DNA from: Setomelanomma holmii
Taxonomy: Eukaryota; Ascomycota; Dothideomycetes; Pleosporales; Phaeosphaeriaceae
Length of the DNA stretch: 64,000 bases
Assembly (NCBI GenBank): GCA_010015745.1
Contig: ML978185.1
Coordinates: forward strand, 62,001 to 126,000
Direction: 5' to 3'
Part shown: one piece after another, positions 1 through 13,427 of the stretch
How positions within the stretch are numbered: position 1 is the first letter of the stretch
Layout of the letters: every line of letters begins with the position of its first letter
The notes under the pieces: model-generated
Database searches by the model: none
Told to the model about the DNA's origin: nothing
The model's input: the letters and a program-made list of their open reading frames with translations, nothing else
Program-made: the position numbers and the translations under genes

Positions 1-3000
1 GACAACGATGACGACTTGACACTCGATTCGACTTTGACGGTAGTTCTGCTAGTAGTGACTGGGTTCTTCCTCCCCGGCGCCTGGCCGGTCGATCGTTGGT
101 AGAACAGCGCGCGGCTGTCAGTAATCGATAGCAGTATCGTGATGCCGGCGGTCCGAGTCTCTTGTACTTTCGCCAGCTGTATGGTTGTGGTTGCAGCAGA
201 CCTTTATACGTGACCGGGGCGTGCGCCTTTCGTGGAGCCGCGTGGATGATTCAGAGGGCGGTGTCTTGAAGTGGAGTGGTGCCTTGACTGTATGATTGCC
301 TAGTCTGGAGGACTTGCAATGGCAATGGAAACAAGAAGAAGCACAATGGAAAGACTGACGTCCCTGATTTCCTCCACACGTTTGCCGAGTATACAAAGCA
401 TCACTGAGGGGTTCATGCAGGTATATATGCACCGCATTGCAGCTCAGATGGTGAGCAGGACCGCTTATGCACCTGGTCCCTGTAGGCACATTAGCGGATC
501 AGCACGGAAAGCTTAGTTCAGCATGGCCGAGAAGGGCTTGAATTCCAAGGCGCAGAGGAATGAATGACTGGTCGTGTGGGTGAGATTTGCCAGTGTGACC
601 TATCGCCGCACACCCTCTTGTACACGGTCATCTGCATGCTGCACGCCGCATGCACAAGATTGGCCACCGGACTTGCAGGCCAAAGGACAGGACGGCCGTT
701 AATGCAGGACTGCCGATCGAAAGTAGTCCCACAGAATATCAGGCTTGCTTTGGAGAGGAATTGCACGATCGCCTCGGACTGCAGAGTGAAGTGTGAAGGA
801 GAATTCAGGGTGGAGAAAGAGGCTGAAGAGGATGCGCTAAGTGCGGGACCTGTCACACCGAAGTCGCAACTACCGACTGATGAAATCACGACACCAACCT
901 CAATAACGGGCCCAGCCTCATTCTCACACCATCACAGCTTGGCCTCGACTAGGAAGGCACACATACCCGTTTCTGCTCCCACACCGCTCGCTTGTGCCCT
1001 GGCAGGGCGCTGACTGATAGTGAGTCTCCCTTGAGCTTGCCACATTCAGCCTGCGCGTCCTGCAGGGATGGTGACGAGGCTTCTTGCGTGAACATTTGTT
1101 CGGTTCGTGTCTCCATGGCTGACCACACCCTCCAGTCACGGTCGCCTAGGTCCAGTCCTTTGTACAGATCATAGATACTGTTGCGGTTGTTGCTAGTTTC
1201 ACCTGACGCGGCTATTCGTACACACCACCACGATCACATTCTCACGATTTGGCACGACACTATTACCAGCATATTCAATGTTCAGCATTCTTCATCGTGG
1301 CACACGGCCATCTGATCTGCTCGTACCGTCACCCGGCAGTCCCAGCTCGCCTAGGCCAATGACTCGCTAAGCAATACTTGTTTCTGGCCACTAAGGCGTC
1401 GAGGCTCGGACTCGTGCGTGACTGACACCACTTTCTCTATCATGCTCACGATTACGGAAGCTGCTTCTTCCATCCTAAGCTGTAGGTTTTCGCACCGAAC
1501 CGCGCCTCCTTATGATGCGGCTCCCAATATCTGACTCAGAACTTTAATACGACAGGCTGTATCACCTGTACTTTGGGGCTGGCTCAATCACGGAGTAGTC
1601 CGACCTTTTCAGCAGCTGGCCTATAAATCGGTGTTCAGGCGCGACCTCGCGAAGTTCTGCAGAATGGCCAGTTGCCGTTGTGACGGCCGCGATAACTGCT
1701 AGCACCGCACATCAGTAACAGCGATTGGAAAACTGCTAGTTCAAGACAACGATGCTCATCCTATGTCACGGTTTAGAGTCTCTCTTGCCTTGTCACGGTC
1801 TGGTCTCTCTTTCTCTTGCTGCTGTCGCAACTCACCTTTGCTAAGACGTTCCTGCTTCTACTGCACTAGCGTTGTTATGGTCACTCAACTATATGTACTG
1901 TTTTGTAGCTTCACACAATACAACCTCAGTTCAATCCTTCAATTCTTCCTGCATATGCGCTGTTTCCCCACCGCGACATCCTATGGTTGAAGCGACGGTG
2001 TGGTGCTGTCCTTAGCAGGTGTGAGTTAGGCCACCTGCCTTGATGCCCAGCTTATCTCCATGATTCTTTCGTACAGACCACGAAGATTCATCGGCAGGCT
2101 TGTCTCTACCTGACAGATCTGAACGTCGCATAGAGTCGGGAATTTGACAAAAGTCGATATTCTATATCTATCGCGAATGAGCCGGAAATTACCACGACAA
2201 CAGAACTCACATCACGCCACGCCACCTACTGACATGATCCCGCATTCTATAATTGATCATTATCAGGCATGATCTTAAAAAAGTCAGAGTAGTAAGCCGT
2301 GGTGTGGTACACCACTTCACTTACCCTGTCATGAATGCTTCGTCAACTCCACCTTTCCACTCTGCAATCATCGCGATGTCGGCAACAGCATCCCCAATTT
2401 CATATTCAAGCGGGTTGGAAATTTGACGAATTCGACACTCGCATCGCCATAATCAAAGGCTTTCACCGCTGTTCACCGCTTTTAAGCAGCATCACGAGGA
2501 GACTACGCTATAACAACTCCGATCGCGCCTACGCTTCGCTAGCTTACAATCTTCGAACAGGGTTCATCCTACAGCACCTCAAGTGAGAAGTCTACAATCC
2601 CCATACCAGTGAGGCATTCGGTCCCCACGTTTCTCTTGTCGGATCTACTTCGGCGACGCTCGCAGGATCGTGAAATGCCTTCGGACCTTTTCTGACGCGT
2701 TCTAAGATCATCACTACCAGTCCTAAGTAACGTGTTAACCATTTGAGGCTCTCACCGCTGGCATGGTTGGCTCTGAGCTCCATATCTCAACATCCAGGCA
2801 CCAATCGCATGCATGCACGCAGCTTTCCTGGCCTTACAAGTCGTCGGAGGATTGTACAAGTCCAGTGACGATGATCGCCCCGCCTGTCGCAGGCTTCACG
2901 CCCGGGAAAAGCGGAGCACCGACGTGAAACGGGATGAGGCTTTCATCGACTACGTCACACATCGCTGAAGAGCAGTCGACCTAAAGACCAGGTGTTGACG

Positions 3001-4170
3001 GGGGTATTTGAAGGATCACAAAGCTACCCCCAATCGAGGCCGTTTACCACAAGATGTCATGAGCATCAGTACCCAACACCACCTCGTTCTACAGCCAGAC
3101 ACACTCTCCATTAGCTATGAAAGCTCGCTTCGCTTACGCGCAGCTTTCACTACGTTCTAGTCATGTTTGACTCAACCAAACGTTGAGATGCGTATAGCCT
3201 CACCGCACCCGACCACCAAGAGCCATGCTCGTGAAGCAACATGAATAAGAATGCGAGCAAGCAAGATGTTCAGCAGCCCTGATACGAAAATTAGATCCCA
3301 GAATTACATCACGGAAATTTACTCCGCACAAGCCACAAGCATCTTCGACCTCTTCGAAACGTGACACAATATGTGGTGTAACCTGCGCCTACAACAAGGA
3401 GAGCTCGCCTCGTATGAAGACAGATACTTCCGCGCAGTAGTACAAGTACCAAGAAAAGAGGAACACACATCGGCCCAACAACGATTCGCTGGGACATACC
3501 ACTGTATGCACACTGCAGCTTGATTATATAAACCTATACCTCTCTACTTGCCTATTCCGATCCCGACGTCCCATCAAGACCTCTATACCCCGAAGACAGG
3601 GCATGATCTAGCATGCTAAACGGTCCATGTACCACTGCAGTTGCCCGAATATGGGTTTAGGCATCATTCATGATTGGCGGGATTTATCTCCTTATCCCGA
3701 GATACATGTCTATCTTATCGTCGGTATCACGGCATTTGTGCATGTATGTAGCCGAGTATGTAAACGGGACCTGGTGATCGAGATAGAAGCGAGTATCGTG
3801 GTTTTATGGTCTGGTGCGTTGGGTGAGGGAAAGTAGGGTGCATCTTAGAGCATGTGATCATTTTGCAGTATCATTATCGTGTTACGGGTTCGTATCATGT
3901 AGTGATGCTGCATTATCATTATGTCTTGATATCTATGTTGAGTAGTGCATTCGCCGTGGATCAAGACCGTCAAACTTGCGTGATCTGTGCTGTCTCCATG
4001 GGAAGCAGAGGTCATACATTGCCGCACATGGTTTCTTGGTGCCCATTGCGTCGTGACGAAGCGGTTGCATGCGAGATCAGTGGAGACGAGCTCAGCCAAG
4101 CCATATCCCACAATATCCCGTGAAGTAGCGTTGTCAACATGCACCTGAGCCTCGATCGCCAAAGCGCCCT
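1..4170. other. Long stretch without a supportable gene
   Basis: Open frames here are short (the longest is about 149 codons near 564-1013). None shows a recognisable motif, a convincing chain of exons or a domain. The composition is mixed, not strongly AT-rich. Near 3870-3930 a CATTATCATTAT-like motif recurs several times, a simple degenerate repeat close to the 3' end of the next gene. The stretch could hold regulatory DNA, a decayed element or a lineage-specific gene that I cannot see without transcripts. Confidence 0.5.
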
Positions 4171-7100
4171 CTATTGATGTGGCATATGATGAGGAAAGTG
4201 TCGTTGCTGAGGCGAGATATCCATCTCAGCGTCCTGGGGTATATCCTGCTGATTATGCGCAATGTTGAGATGCGAAAGATCCGTTCCAAAGGTGCGACCG
4301 GGAGTCACCTGGCTCGTCCATAGATCCTGGATATCGACAACCGGTGCGCCCTGGTCAAAGCTAGTGAAAAAGGGGTTGCCGAAAACCATTCGGCTCGGTG
4401 TCTGATCCCCTGAGTTGAACGTGTTGGTGCCGTAAGGAAATGCTGTCGCCAAATCGTCTAGAGCCTGCGGATGATAGGAGGTGGAGTCGAAATGGGCGTT
4501 CGGATCGATGGAAGGATTATAGAAGTCAGCCTGTGGCCAGTGCGCGGTGGTGTGTTCTTCGTATGTTGCCGCTGGGTATTGAGATGCTTCTGGAGAAGCA
4601 GAGGTTTCACTCTCCATTGCGAGGAGCTCGTTCGCCTGAGCTTGCAGAGTTGGGGCACAAGCTTTCAAGATCTTCCAGGTAACCTTGTATGCGCGTGCAG
4701 CAACGGGATCGTTGTGTTGCATGGCGCGCAGCCAGCGTATAAGTTTCTTGATCGAAATCGTCATGCTAGGATCGGATGCTCTCATATCCTTATTTCCATA
4801 AGCCATCTCCAGAAGAAGAACAGCCATGGATTGCATGACTACGGTCGTATTGTCAGCTTGTATATCGCGCAAGTTTTGGTATCGACCTACTAATATGCAC
4901 AACTGCCCACCATGGTCCTTTGGAGTAGAGGAAGTCGAGATCAGGCTGGTCAGGAAACAGTTTGACCATCTCCAACGCAGCTTCAACACAAGCCTCGGCG
5001 CTCGTGGTGTTGAAGTTAGCGGACGTGCTGCTCTCATTGCGGATGCGTCGCTCTATTCTGCATAGACATGGTCGCGTAATGAGCATTTTCGTGCTCCAGT
5101 AGTCCGTCTTGAGTAGGAATTGTTCGCGTTCGTGTTTGGTCTTGTCTTTCTTTCCTAATCCCCTACGACCTTCGGGCAATGCCGTGGTAGACCACTCCTC
5201 AAGCTCGGTAAGCATTTCGGATATTTTGCCTTGGATGAACTGGATGTACACTTGTCAGAAACGATGGTTTGCTAGAAGTGGTTCGAAACGCAATCGATGT
5301 ACAATCCGGTGCAGACATGCTTGCTACCACCTTTCAAGACATAAAAGAAGCAGTGAGATAGCTTACCTCCCAAGATTGAGCAGCAGTTCGAGGTGAGTAC
5401 AGGTTGAGCAGAGCCTTTTGTGAAATAAGCGTTACTTTGATGTGGCCGATCAAGTAACGACCAGAATTCAGAATGTGCTTGCCGGTGTCCGAAGCTACGC
5501 TGTTTCCCGTAGTCTGCGGTGAGGCATGTCCGTTACGCTTACGCGATGTGTGCCTCGGAGTAGGTCGTGGTTGCTGCAATTCTCCTGGCAAGCTGTGTGG
5601 CAGCGGCACAGTACAGTCTTCAAATGCAATGACAGGTGGTCTTCCAGTGATCGTGCTCACCAGACATTCAATAGAGTGCAAGCTCCACCATGTTTGTATG
5701 AGTGATTCTTTCCGTGACTCTTCTGCGGAGGGATCTTCATTCCGGAGATGTAGACCAAGGGCAAGGGCGAGACGGATAGATACTCCTATCATGACCCACG
5801 CTCGACTCACATGGCCAATAGCCAAGAAGTAGAATGACAGTGCGCCAGTCTAGATCAATACTCAATCAGCTGAGGCGCCATCTCAGACATGTGGTCTGTC
5901 GACTTACTGCTTGTACTAGGTTAAGATCAGGTCCAGAAATAATCATGACGGTGTCTTTCAGCCCGAGAAGATGCACTGCTCGGGTCATGTAGACAAGATG
6001 GTCTCTCTCGTCGCCTGCCCAGTCGGTGCCGATGAGATGAGAGTATTTCGCACCAATAGCGAAGAGCAGGTTCATCTGGGCACGCCATTTTTGAGGCACT
6101 TGATATGGCTCGTTCTTATTAACGGATGCCAAATATTTACGATATTGGTCTCTGTAGGCGTCAGGAACCTAAACAGCGTCAATTTCAGTCATACATGATG
6201 GATGCAGTGAATGGTGACTCACAAGAGGAAAGGATGGGTGCACAGTTTCAAAATAACAATCCAGTAGTCGCTCAGCAATGTCAGGCTCCGGCAGCTCGTA
6301 AGGATCGACAACAATATCCACTTCAATGTTGTCGCTGTCGAGGTAGAAAGTGGAGTCTGTGATGTGCTGCATGGACCCTTGCCGTGCATCGTCTTTTGTA
6401 TTATCCCTTCGCTCATGTAGAGCGTCGGCACGTGCACTAACGGCATTCTGTCCTGCACCTGGTGGTCCATAGGGTTGCCGGCGATCTGATCCTGTGTGCT
6501 CGGTCTGGCGTTGCACACTGCGGAGCCATTGAACCTCTGAGTTTTGGCCCACATAACCGGTCTCTCTCGATTCACGGGTTCGCATCAAGTCCTCGTCAAG
6601 ATGGTCTAGATCTTCGTTGGAGCCAGCCGAAGCGGTAACATATGCCTCACCATGTAGCGTAGATACGTGATCGTCCCCATTGCTGGACTCCTTTCGATGT
6701 CGCTTTCCCAAAGACACCAAAGAAGGGCTTGTTGCCTGTGACATCAAGTCTTCCTCAGCCTAGGCAAGGGGAGATTAGCTGTACTCAAATGTAAATGACT
6801 TTTGGGAAGCATGTGGAGTAATGCCACTTACGTCTTCGAGCGCATCCTGGATCAATTGTTTATCGTCGCTGCCCACGCGGTCGCTCAAGTCACGGAGAAG
6901 TGTCGCGAGTGAGTAGTTGAGTTGGGTAGCTCTGCTCATACTTAGCCAGCAAACAAAATAGATACCAAGCAAGGACAAACTCTTTAAGTCGATCACGGCG
7001 GGCCTGCTCGTAGACACAGCTCAGCGAGTTAAGCTGGCAGTTGGAGCAGCGCGGCACCTCGCCGGAACATCGTACCTCTAGGAGGAGTTAGCAGAAGCAT

Positions 7101-7330
7101 CATAATAAATATGCAGTGAGGTGCGCACTCCGCTTGCGACACATCTTGCAAGCCCGCGCCCTGCAGATGGAATTAGCTTGGTCACCGTTGCTGACTTGCG
7201 CGACTGACACTCGGTCTTCTCTGTTCCTCTCACTCGCCTTGGGCGGCGGAGGGGGTCCACGGTCGAGCTTGGGAATCGCAACCTTCTGCCGCTGCCGGGA
7301 GCCGCCCGCATCAGAAGCGCTGCTCTGCAT
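4171..7330 (-). CDS. Zn2Cys6 transcription factor with fungal_trans domain
   Basis: A nuclear DNA-binding regulator of the Gal4 type. The binuclear cluster is made by splicing: CKMCRKR at the end of exon 1 joins KVRCSGEVPRCSNC in exon 2 across a 51-nt intron (7078-7128, branch GCTAAC). This gives six Cys at the usual spacing, followed by a basic linker. The middle region is the fungal_trans domain (PF04082): YFETVHPSFPLV, then FAIGAKYSHL, then ALALGLHLRN and WWSLHSIECLVS. I read eight exons, with introns near 6982-7030, 6761-6831, 6133-6225, 5851-5914, 5252-5361 and 4839-4890. The C-terminus is a low-complexity tail. I chose the ATG at 7330; another in-frame ATG lies at 7378. The gene looks intact. 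The target genes cannot be inferred from the neighbours. Confidence 0.9.
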
Positions 7331-7378
7331 GGCTACTACGGGCTGGAATGCAGGGAGTCGCGTATGTGATTCTCGCAC

Positions 7379-9038
7379 AACTTGCTGTGGTCATCAGCAA
7401 AGGTCGGTGTTTTTCGATTCACGTGACGTCGAATGATGTCCGGTCGCCGCGAGGGCTACGCCTTGGCATGAATACTGATTCACTGCTGCCTTCGGCCTAG
7501 AGTCCTAATAAAGCGAGTGCACTGGGTCGCTATGTGCGCAAATGACGTGTATGACTTGACAGTGGCGACCGGTCTTTGAAGAGATGTCAGATTGTTTGCG
7601 CAATCCGAGGCGGGTTGTTGGTGAAGTCGTGCGACGTCTTGCGAGGGTTCTGTCAAGGTGAGCAATCTCGATCCTCGCTATTTGGCTGCGGGCACATTTC
7701 CAACCAATGAGAGTCGAGCTGCAATCCCTACAGCCCTAAAGATCGCTACTGTGTATGCATTGCAGGACAAATGCCGATCTATGTCACCATCACGATGATC
7801 TATAGCCTCACCCGTCTCAGAGCCCAGTGCTTCCAGAACTCTTTGTACGTTTCGAATCGTTTTTCTCAGCTGTGGGTGCTGTGGTCCTCAAGCACATGTG
7901 GAGAAGTCGCCACGCTGGAGAACTTGGCCGTGGCCAATGGCAGCACGTGTTGAGAGATTACAGCTTCTGAGGTCTCAAGTAGGTACTGTGAACGCTACGA
8001 TACTTCAAACGTCTAGCGATAACAGGTGGAAAAGCCTCGGTGAAAAGACCAGTACTGCATTCAGGGCCATCGACCGATTCCATCATGGATAGCGCACACC
8101 AGTTGTGTCGAGTGGGGCCGCGCAAGTGTGAGTGTGATCGTTATAATCCTGGACTTTTGTGGGTGGGTGTGAGTATCAGCGTCCTGCATGGGAGAGCTTC
8201 ATTGATTTGGGAGTTGGAACTCTTATCATTCGCGGCGATGGCTCATGCAAAGAGTTACGATTCGGGCGCTATATGAGGCGTGTAACTGTGCTTCCTCATA
8301 TTGACGTATTTGACAATGCGTCGCCGACGTCATTGGAAATGTCTCTTAAGCATCGATAGATCCAAGCATCTATTTCAACCAACAATCGCCGTTATTTCAA
8401 AGCTTACAATCCAAGTCCTGGCTGACCGTCGCATTATAGCTTGCAACCGAAACGACCTGGTGAAGTGCAGCTCTACGCACGAGCCCGCATTTGATGGTGT
8501 AACGCTAATAGCTCTTTCGTGCCACATCTCCGCGGCATACCCCTTGCACAATACCCGCAAGGTCAAGCGTAGGGATGAATAATCGCAACTATAGTTGAGT
8601 TGCGCAACAAGGCAAGTATCGACATATGCTTTTCCGATGATATCCAATGCACGTTACACAAGAAATTTGCGTTGGGCGACCCAGTATCTGCGCATTACCT
8701 GTAAATACGTCTGCAAATCGTCTTGCAATAGTAGGACACAAAGCGCAAGAAGTGTAACAAACGGTGTGGGGACAGTACGTTGCTGAGGAAACGTATGCAT
8801 TGTTCAAACACTACATGTTGATAACAGAAGCATTATCACTCGTCCCTGAGATGATTCTGAAACAAATAGGATGGAGTATGCCAAATTCCCCCGGGATTGG
8901 ACTCTTGAACGAAAAATATCGACGAGGTGCGTCATTGTCCATTTTCTGGATTTCAGCAAATACATCCGGAAAAGCAGACATGCATAGGATCTCTCCACTG
9001 TGGGTCATAAGATACGGCCGCCCATTCACCTCGTACGC
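7379..9038. other. Intergenic, between the regulator and the annexin 3' end
   Basis: This is the upstream region of the Zn2Cys6 gene and the downstream region of the annexin gene, about 1.65 kb. It contains only short overlapping frames without recognisable motifs. I see no repeat, RNA gene or mobile element. Confidence 0.5.
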
Positions 9039-10642
9039 CTAGAGAGGCTTGACACACGCGACCATCAACTTCTCGTAGTCGCCGCGCGTCTCGCCTTCTA
9101 TCCGCTTGACCAGGTCCTTCTTGTATACTCTCTTGAACTCGGCAGACACAGCATTCATGAAGTGCTGATCCCAGTGACATCGGACAACGCGCTGGACAAG
9201 GAGGTTGTCCTTGGTGCCCAGGCCAGCCATGGAATCTTCGAGCCTTACGGCCTCCGCCTCAGCGCGGTTGACTGCGCGCCCGAGGAGCAGACGAAGCGCA
9301 TCTTCCATATGGCCTGAGAATGCAGACTTGATCTGGGTGTCCAAGCTCTTGTGGAATCGCTGTTGATACGATTGAGCAATCGCTTTGAGCTGCGCATCGT
9401 TCTTGCTGGTAAATATCTGGCAGACCTGTGCGATGTTCTTGCCGACGAAGCCACCCATGCCGTTCTGTAGCTCGGTTACAGCTTGCTCGATTTCTTGGGG
9501 ATTGACGGGGTGCGAGTCCTCGTTTCGGCGGGCCGCGATGATCATCATATACATTTGCTCAGTACCCGCGCTGAGGTCGCTCTTCAGATCGGCTTCGAGT
9601 GTGCGCTTGAAGAGTTCTTGGTATTTCTGCTTGATGGCGTTGATGTCGGCATTGCTGCGGCCAATCAGGACATCGTCTAGGACGACTTCCTTAGTACCCA
9701 TGCCCTTCATGGCTTCCATCAGGTTGTAGCAGTCAGACTCGAGAGGTCCTCTTGCGATTTCAACAAGACCCTTCTCGAAATATCCGCTGGTCTCCTTCTC
9801 GAGATCACTGATGAGGTTTCGTAGTAATCGCTGATTGTATTGTGTTCGGACAGTCTCTATCTGCAGCGGATCCTTCTTTGTCATGACAGAGATGAGCACC
9901 TTCTCGTCGGTACCAAAGCCCTTCATGGCTTTCCGGATCTTTTCGACATCTTGAGTCACATCGATATTTGCTGTCCTCTGCGGGCCATATCCAAGCGAAG
10001 GCTGCGTTGGCACACCACCCAAGCCACCGCCTGGAGGCGGAGCACCATACTGGCCGGGCGGGGGCGCACCATACTGACCTTGTGGAGGTGGTGCGCCATA
10101 TTGACCTTGAGGTGCTGGTGATCCGTACTGGCCTGGTGGAGGCGCGCCGTATTGACCTTGCGGCGGTGGTGCTCCATACTGTCCTTGAGGTGGAGGCGCA
10201 CCATATTGGCCCTGTGGAGGCGGTGCTCCATATTGACCCGGTGGAGGCGCACCATACTGACCTGGAGGGGGAGCACTATACTGGCCAGGCGGTGGTGCAC
10301 CATACTGACCCTGTGGAGGTGGTGCGCCATATTGACCTTGAGGTGCTGGTGATCCGTACTGGCCTGGTGGAGGCGCGCCGTATTGTCCTTGTGATGGAAG
10401 AGCACCATAGTGGCCCTGCGGAGCATACTGTTGATTCTGCATGGGGGGTTGTTGATAGTAGCCTCGTTGTGGAGGTTGACCGTAGCCCTGAGGCGGGGGT
10501 GCTGTCAGATATTAGTATGCGAACCCTCAGCTGCCAAGTGCTGTAATGCACCGAAGCGTGCAGGATTTTCGGTGCATGTCGCATGAAAACAGTACTTACG
10601 GCCTTGGTGTGGCGGTTGCCCGTAACCTTGGTTGTAAGACAT
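9039..10642 (-). CDS. Annexin with long PGQYGAPPPQ-repeat N-terminus
   Basis: A calcium-dependent phospholipid-binding protein. Exon 1 (10600-10642) encodes MSYNQGYGQPPHQG. A 98-nt intron (10502-10599, branch TACTAAT) joins it to exon 2, giving 501 residues. About the first 170 residues are a tandem array of QGQYGAPPP and PGQYGSPAP units, the kind of Gly/Tyr/Gln/Pro-rich tail seen in animal annexins A7 and A11. The C-terminal part has four annexin repeats with type II calcium loops KGFGTDE, KGMGTKE and AGLGTKD; the third (GMGGFVG) is degenerate. Expected roles are membrane repair, secretion or endosome traffic; the exact role is unknown. The tail DNA contains long exact repeats, so its length may vary between strains. 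The frame is intact. Confidence 0.93.
10080..10384 (-). repeat. Segmental duplication inside the annexin repeat tail
   Basis: Two near-identical stretches of about 75 bp, roughly 10080-10154 and 10310-10384, are 230 bp apart and in the same orientation and frame. They encode the QYGSPAP variant units, so the array seems to have grown by copying multi-unit blocks, not only single units. The sequence between them is made of related 24-33 bp units. Confidence 0.75.
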
Positions 10643-12809
10643 GCTTTTGTTTCTGGACAAGTGCAAGGTGCTTTGGAGTTGAACAAGTACAGTGAGGTCG
10701 AGGAGAAGTGTGGAGTGATGTCGCGCCTTTCTTCGCAACAGTCAAAGATGTTGCGCAAATGGAGACGTAGAAAGAGTCCAAGTCCGTGAATAATATTTCT
10801 ATGCGACTTACGAAGGCAAGTGGAGTCGAAGAGTCGCAAGAGGGCTGAGCACTGCTGGGGTGAGGCGCAGGAGCGATGAACGACAAACACAGCCCCGCGA
10901 TTGTGGTCACAGTGGGCACAAAAACACCGGAAGAGGAATGACGCAGTAGCCAATGCTTGCTACCGTTAGGGCTTTTTGTAGCAGCTCCGATCCATACCGA
11001 AAACCTCATTCGCCAACTTGAGTCAGCTGCAGCCGGGTCGCGTTGCCGTCTCACAAGGTTAGGCAGCCATACTTGTACGAAAGTTACCAAGCTCGCAAAG
11101 TGGCGGTGGTGTGGCGGTGGTGTGGCGGTATTAGTATGGCGCACGTCGATCGCGACATCGAACCACAACATCTCGAAAGTACGTGTGTTCATGAAGATGA
11201 ACAGTCTGGTGAGTATTCCATTATAGCCAAAAACTCTTTGAGAGGCCATGGCACAATGTGTGCTCGAGATGGGCAGTTCCCTTGGCGACCTCAATGCAGA
11301 TCTGTTCTCCCTTTTTTGACTTCGACATATCAAGACCCTTCGGACATTCGCGCATCAAGATGCTGCCATGCTTTACATGTTCTTTCTCGACATTGTATGA
11401 CGAACGATCTTCCCGCTGTCTCAGCAGTCCATCAGCCCACTTTCCTCACGTCGAGTCTCTCTTTGCATATAGTGTACATATATTAGGTGTCGTCTTCACA
11501 ACCATGGCCAGAGTCGGACATTTTCAATGTTGCTTTGACGCTACGCTGCTCCTTATTCGGTCTTTCATAGCATTATGATGCAAGACAGTGTCACGATTTC
11601 TGCTTGCTACCAGTTGCGCTGTTATCGATATCCTGTGATGTGACATGATTGAAGTGGTCGACCATCAGGAGACAGACAAAAATACCTATCATTGCATCGT
11701 AACAAGATTCCAGGTGATCCGCCTTCATGTGATGCTTAGACCAATAGAAGGGCCGTGGGGACCAGGTAAAGACATGCTGACAAAACGGAAGCCTCGTACG
11801 CGGCGATATCCCCGCGGCTTGAACAGAATTCCCATAATGTCATGCATGCATTGGACGAAGTATCACGTGTTCATCAATAGGATGGTCCAACAGCGTATGC
11901 GACCATGCCGATGAAAGACTAACTTCCGCCATGCCACAAAATCATGGTCTGAAAATGAGAGCACTTACTGTATAATGCAGACGTCACTTATTGTTCATTG
12001 AAATTGAGGGTCTATTGTATTGATTATAGCAGGCAGCTTTGTACAATACTAGAGTTGTCTGATCTAGTGTTGCTGTCGGGTTCATGTCGCCCAGGTGAGG
12101 GAAGAGCGATGGAAAGCATACATCACACCCATGCCTGCCAAAACAATCGGCAACCCGCCATTTGTTCTCCACCAACCGCACCGGTTCTCCGGCACACCAC
12201 CAGTTCGCACTAAGCTAGGCACCCAGACCTCGACGACTTCTCGCTGAACCGCACAAATCTCCCCTTCGCCAAGAACAATTACATCATAGCGGCTTCTTGC
12301 ATGTTGCCCCTCGGGTTTTCGAACCTTCGATTGCGCTTCACAGCATCTCCAAGACTTGCTTGGCGAGACGGTGTCTATCTAATCACGATGCTGATTGGTA
12401 ACAAGCGTTCGCGGTTAGAGCGTGCCGAGCGATGACTCTTTGACGAGGCTTAGTGTCCTCGTGGTCTGAAGAGGTTCGGTCAAGATGCGGCGCCGGTGAG
12501 AGATGGCGCAAGGCATATATGAGTTGACCGGAATCGCGAAGACATGACTGTACACCACTTCTCTGCACTCAAGCCTCTGAAACGCTCGCATAAACAGATC
12601 AACACTGCAGATACACGTTTCCGGCACGATTATCAACGACTTCCCGCTTTCTGACCAGCCTCATACGACATACAGATTGCCGATCACTGAAATCAGGGCA
12701 AGCAACGCAAGGCTGAACAACGACCCTTGAGGTTCATAATACTGCGATTATCGCCAGGCGTAGAAAGCTTTTTCGTCCCACGGAGCGAGTACCTCATCAA
12801 GACACCAAA
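10643..12809. other. Intergenic, divergent promoters of annexin and the next gene
   Basis: About 2.2 kb between two divergent genes. Frames are short and overlapping with no recognisable domain. An 11-bp unit (TGGCGGTGGTG) is repeated about 2.7 times at 11101-11128. No mobile element or RNA gene is evident. A long annexin 5' leader is likely near 10643-10960. Confidence 0.45.
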
Positions 12810-13427
12810 ATGTCGTCTTACGGCTCAGCCCACTCGGGGAACATCCACCCATCACACTACCAACAATACCCACAACAATACCCACAACCACCATATCCAA
12901 CAACCCCAGGCCCACCAGGCCCCTTACGATCACAAGCCTTCTACCCACCGAATCCTCAACAACAACAATATGGCACGTCGCCAACCACCCAATACCAACA
13001 ACCATTCTACTCCTCCTCACCAGGCCAACAACTCGCCATGCCTACCGGCCCACCATCCACAAACCCCGACCACCGCTCCTCCTCCTTCAGCCAACACCAA
13101 CGCCCACCCTTCGCCCAACTCGCATCCGCACCCATCGCCATCCCCCAATCCCAACACCAAGCGCTCTACGACCAGACACCTGCTTATGCGCGTCGACCCA
13201 GCCACCACTCAGACCACAGCCACCACAGCCACCACGCGCATGATGCGCATGCGTCTGCGGATGGCGAGGAGGGACACGGGCATGCTGGGAAGCAGTGGGG
13301 ACTGGATGATGAGACGTTGAGGGCGTATGAGAAGCGGTATGCAAAGGATCGGGAATTGGAGAAACGGCCGACGTTTGGCGGGAGTTTGATGAGTGCGATG
13401 AGGGTTTTGGGTAGGAAGAGGGACTGA
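12810..13427 (+). CDS. Pro/Gln/His-rich low-complexity protein, unknown function
   Basis: A single-exon gene of 205 residues with a good start context (CACCAAAATG). The first two thirds are disordered: Tyr/Gln/Pro-rich blocks (HYQQYPQQYPQPPYP), then a His/Ser run (HHSDHSHHSHHAHDAHA). The last 45 residues are charged and less repetitive (WGLDDETLRAYEKRYAKDRE, then RPTFGGSLMSAMRVLGRKRD). They look like the conserved part, with an amphipathic helix. I cannot assign a family. The codon pattern and the compact C-terminal motif make a real gene likely. The His run could bind metal, but nothing else supports this. Confidence 0.75.
   Translation: MSSYGSAHSGNIHPSHYQQYPQQYPQPPYPTTPGPPGPLRSQAFYPPNPQQQQYGTSPTTQYQQPFYSSSPGQQLAMPTGPPSTNPDHRSSSFSQHQRPPFAQLASAPIAIPQSQHQALYDQTPAYARRPSHHSDHSHHSHHAHDAHASADGEEGHGHAGKQWGLDDETLRAYEKRYAKDRELEKRPTFGGSLMSAMRVLGRKRD

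Noticed and set aside
564..1013. 149-codon plus-strand frame as a gene
   Set aside because: No recognisable motif or exon partner, and other frames overlap it on both strands. Composition does not stand out.
9956..10546. Long plus- and minus-strand frames of 156 and 192 codons
   Set aside because: These are shadows of the annexin Pro-Gly-Gln-Tyr repeat, whose period keeps several frames open.
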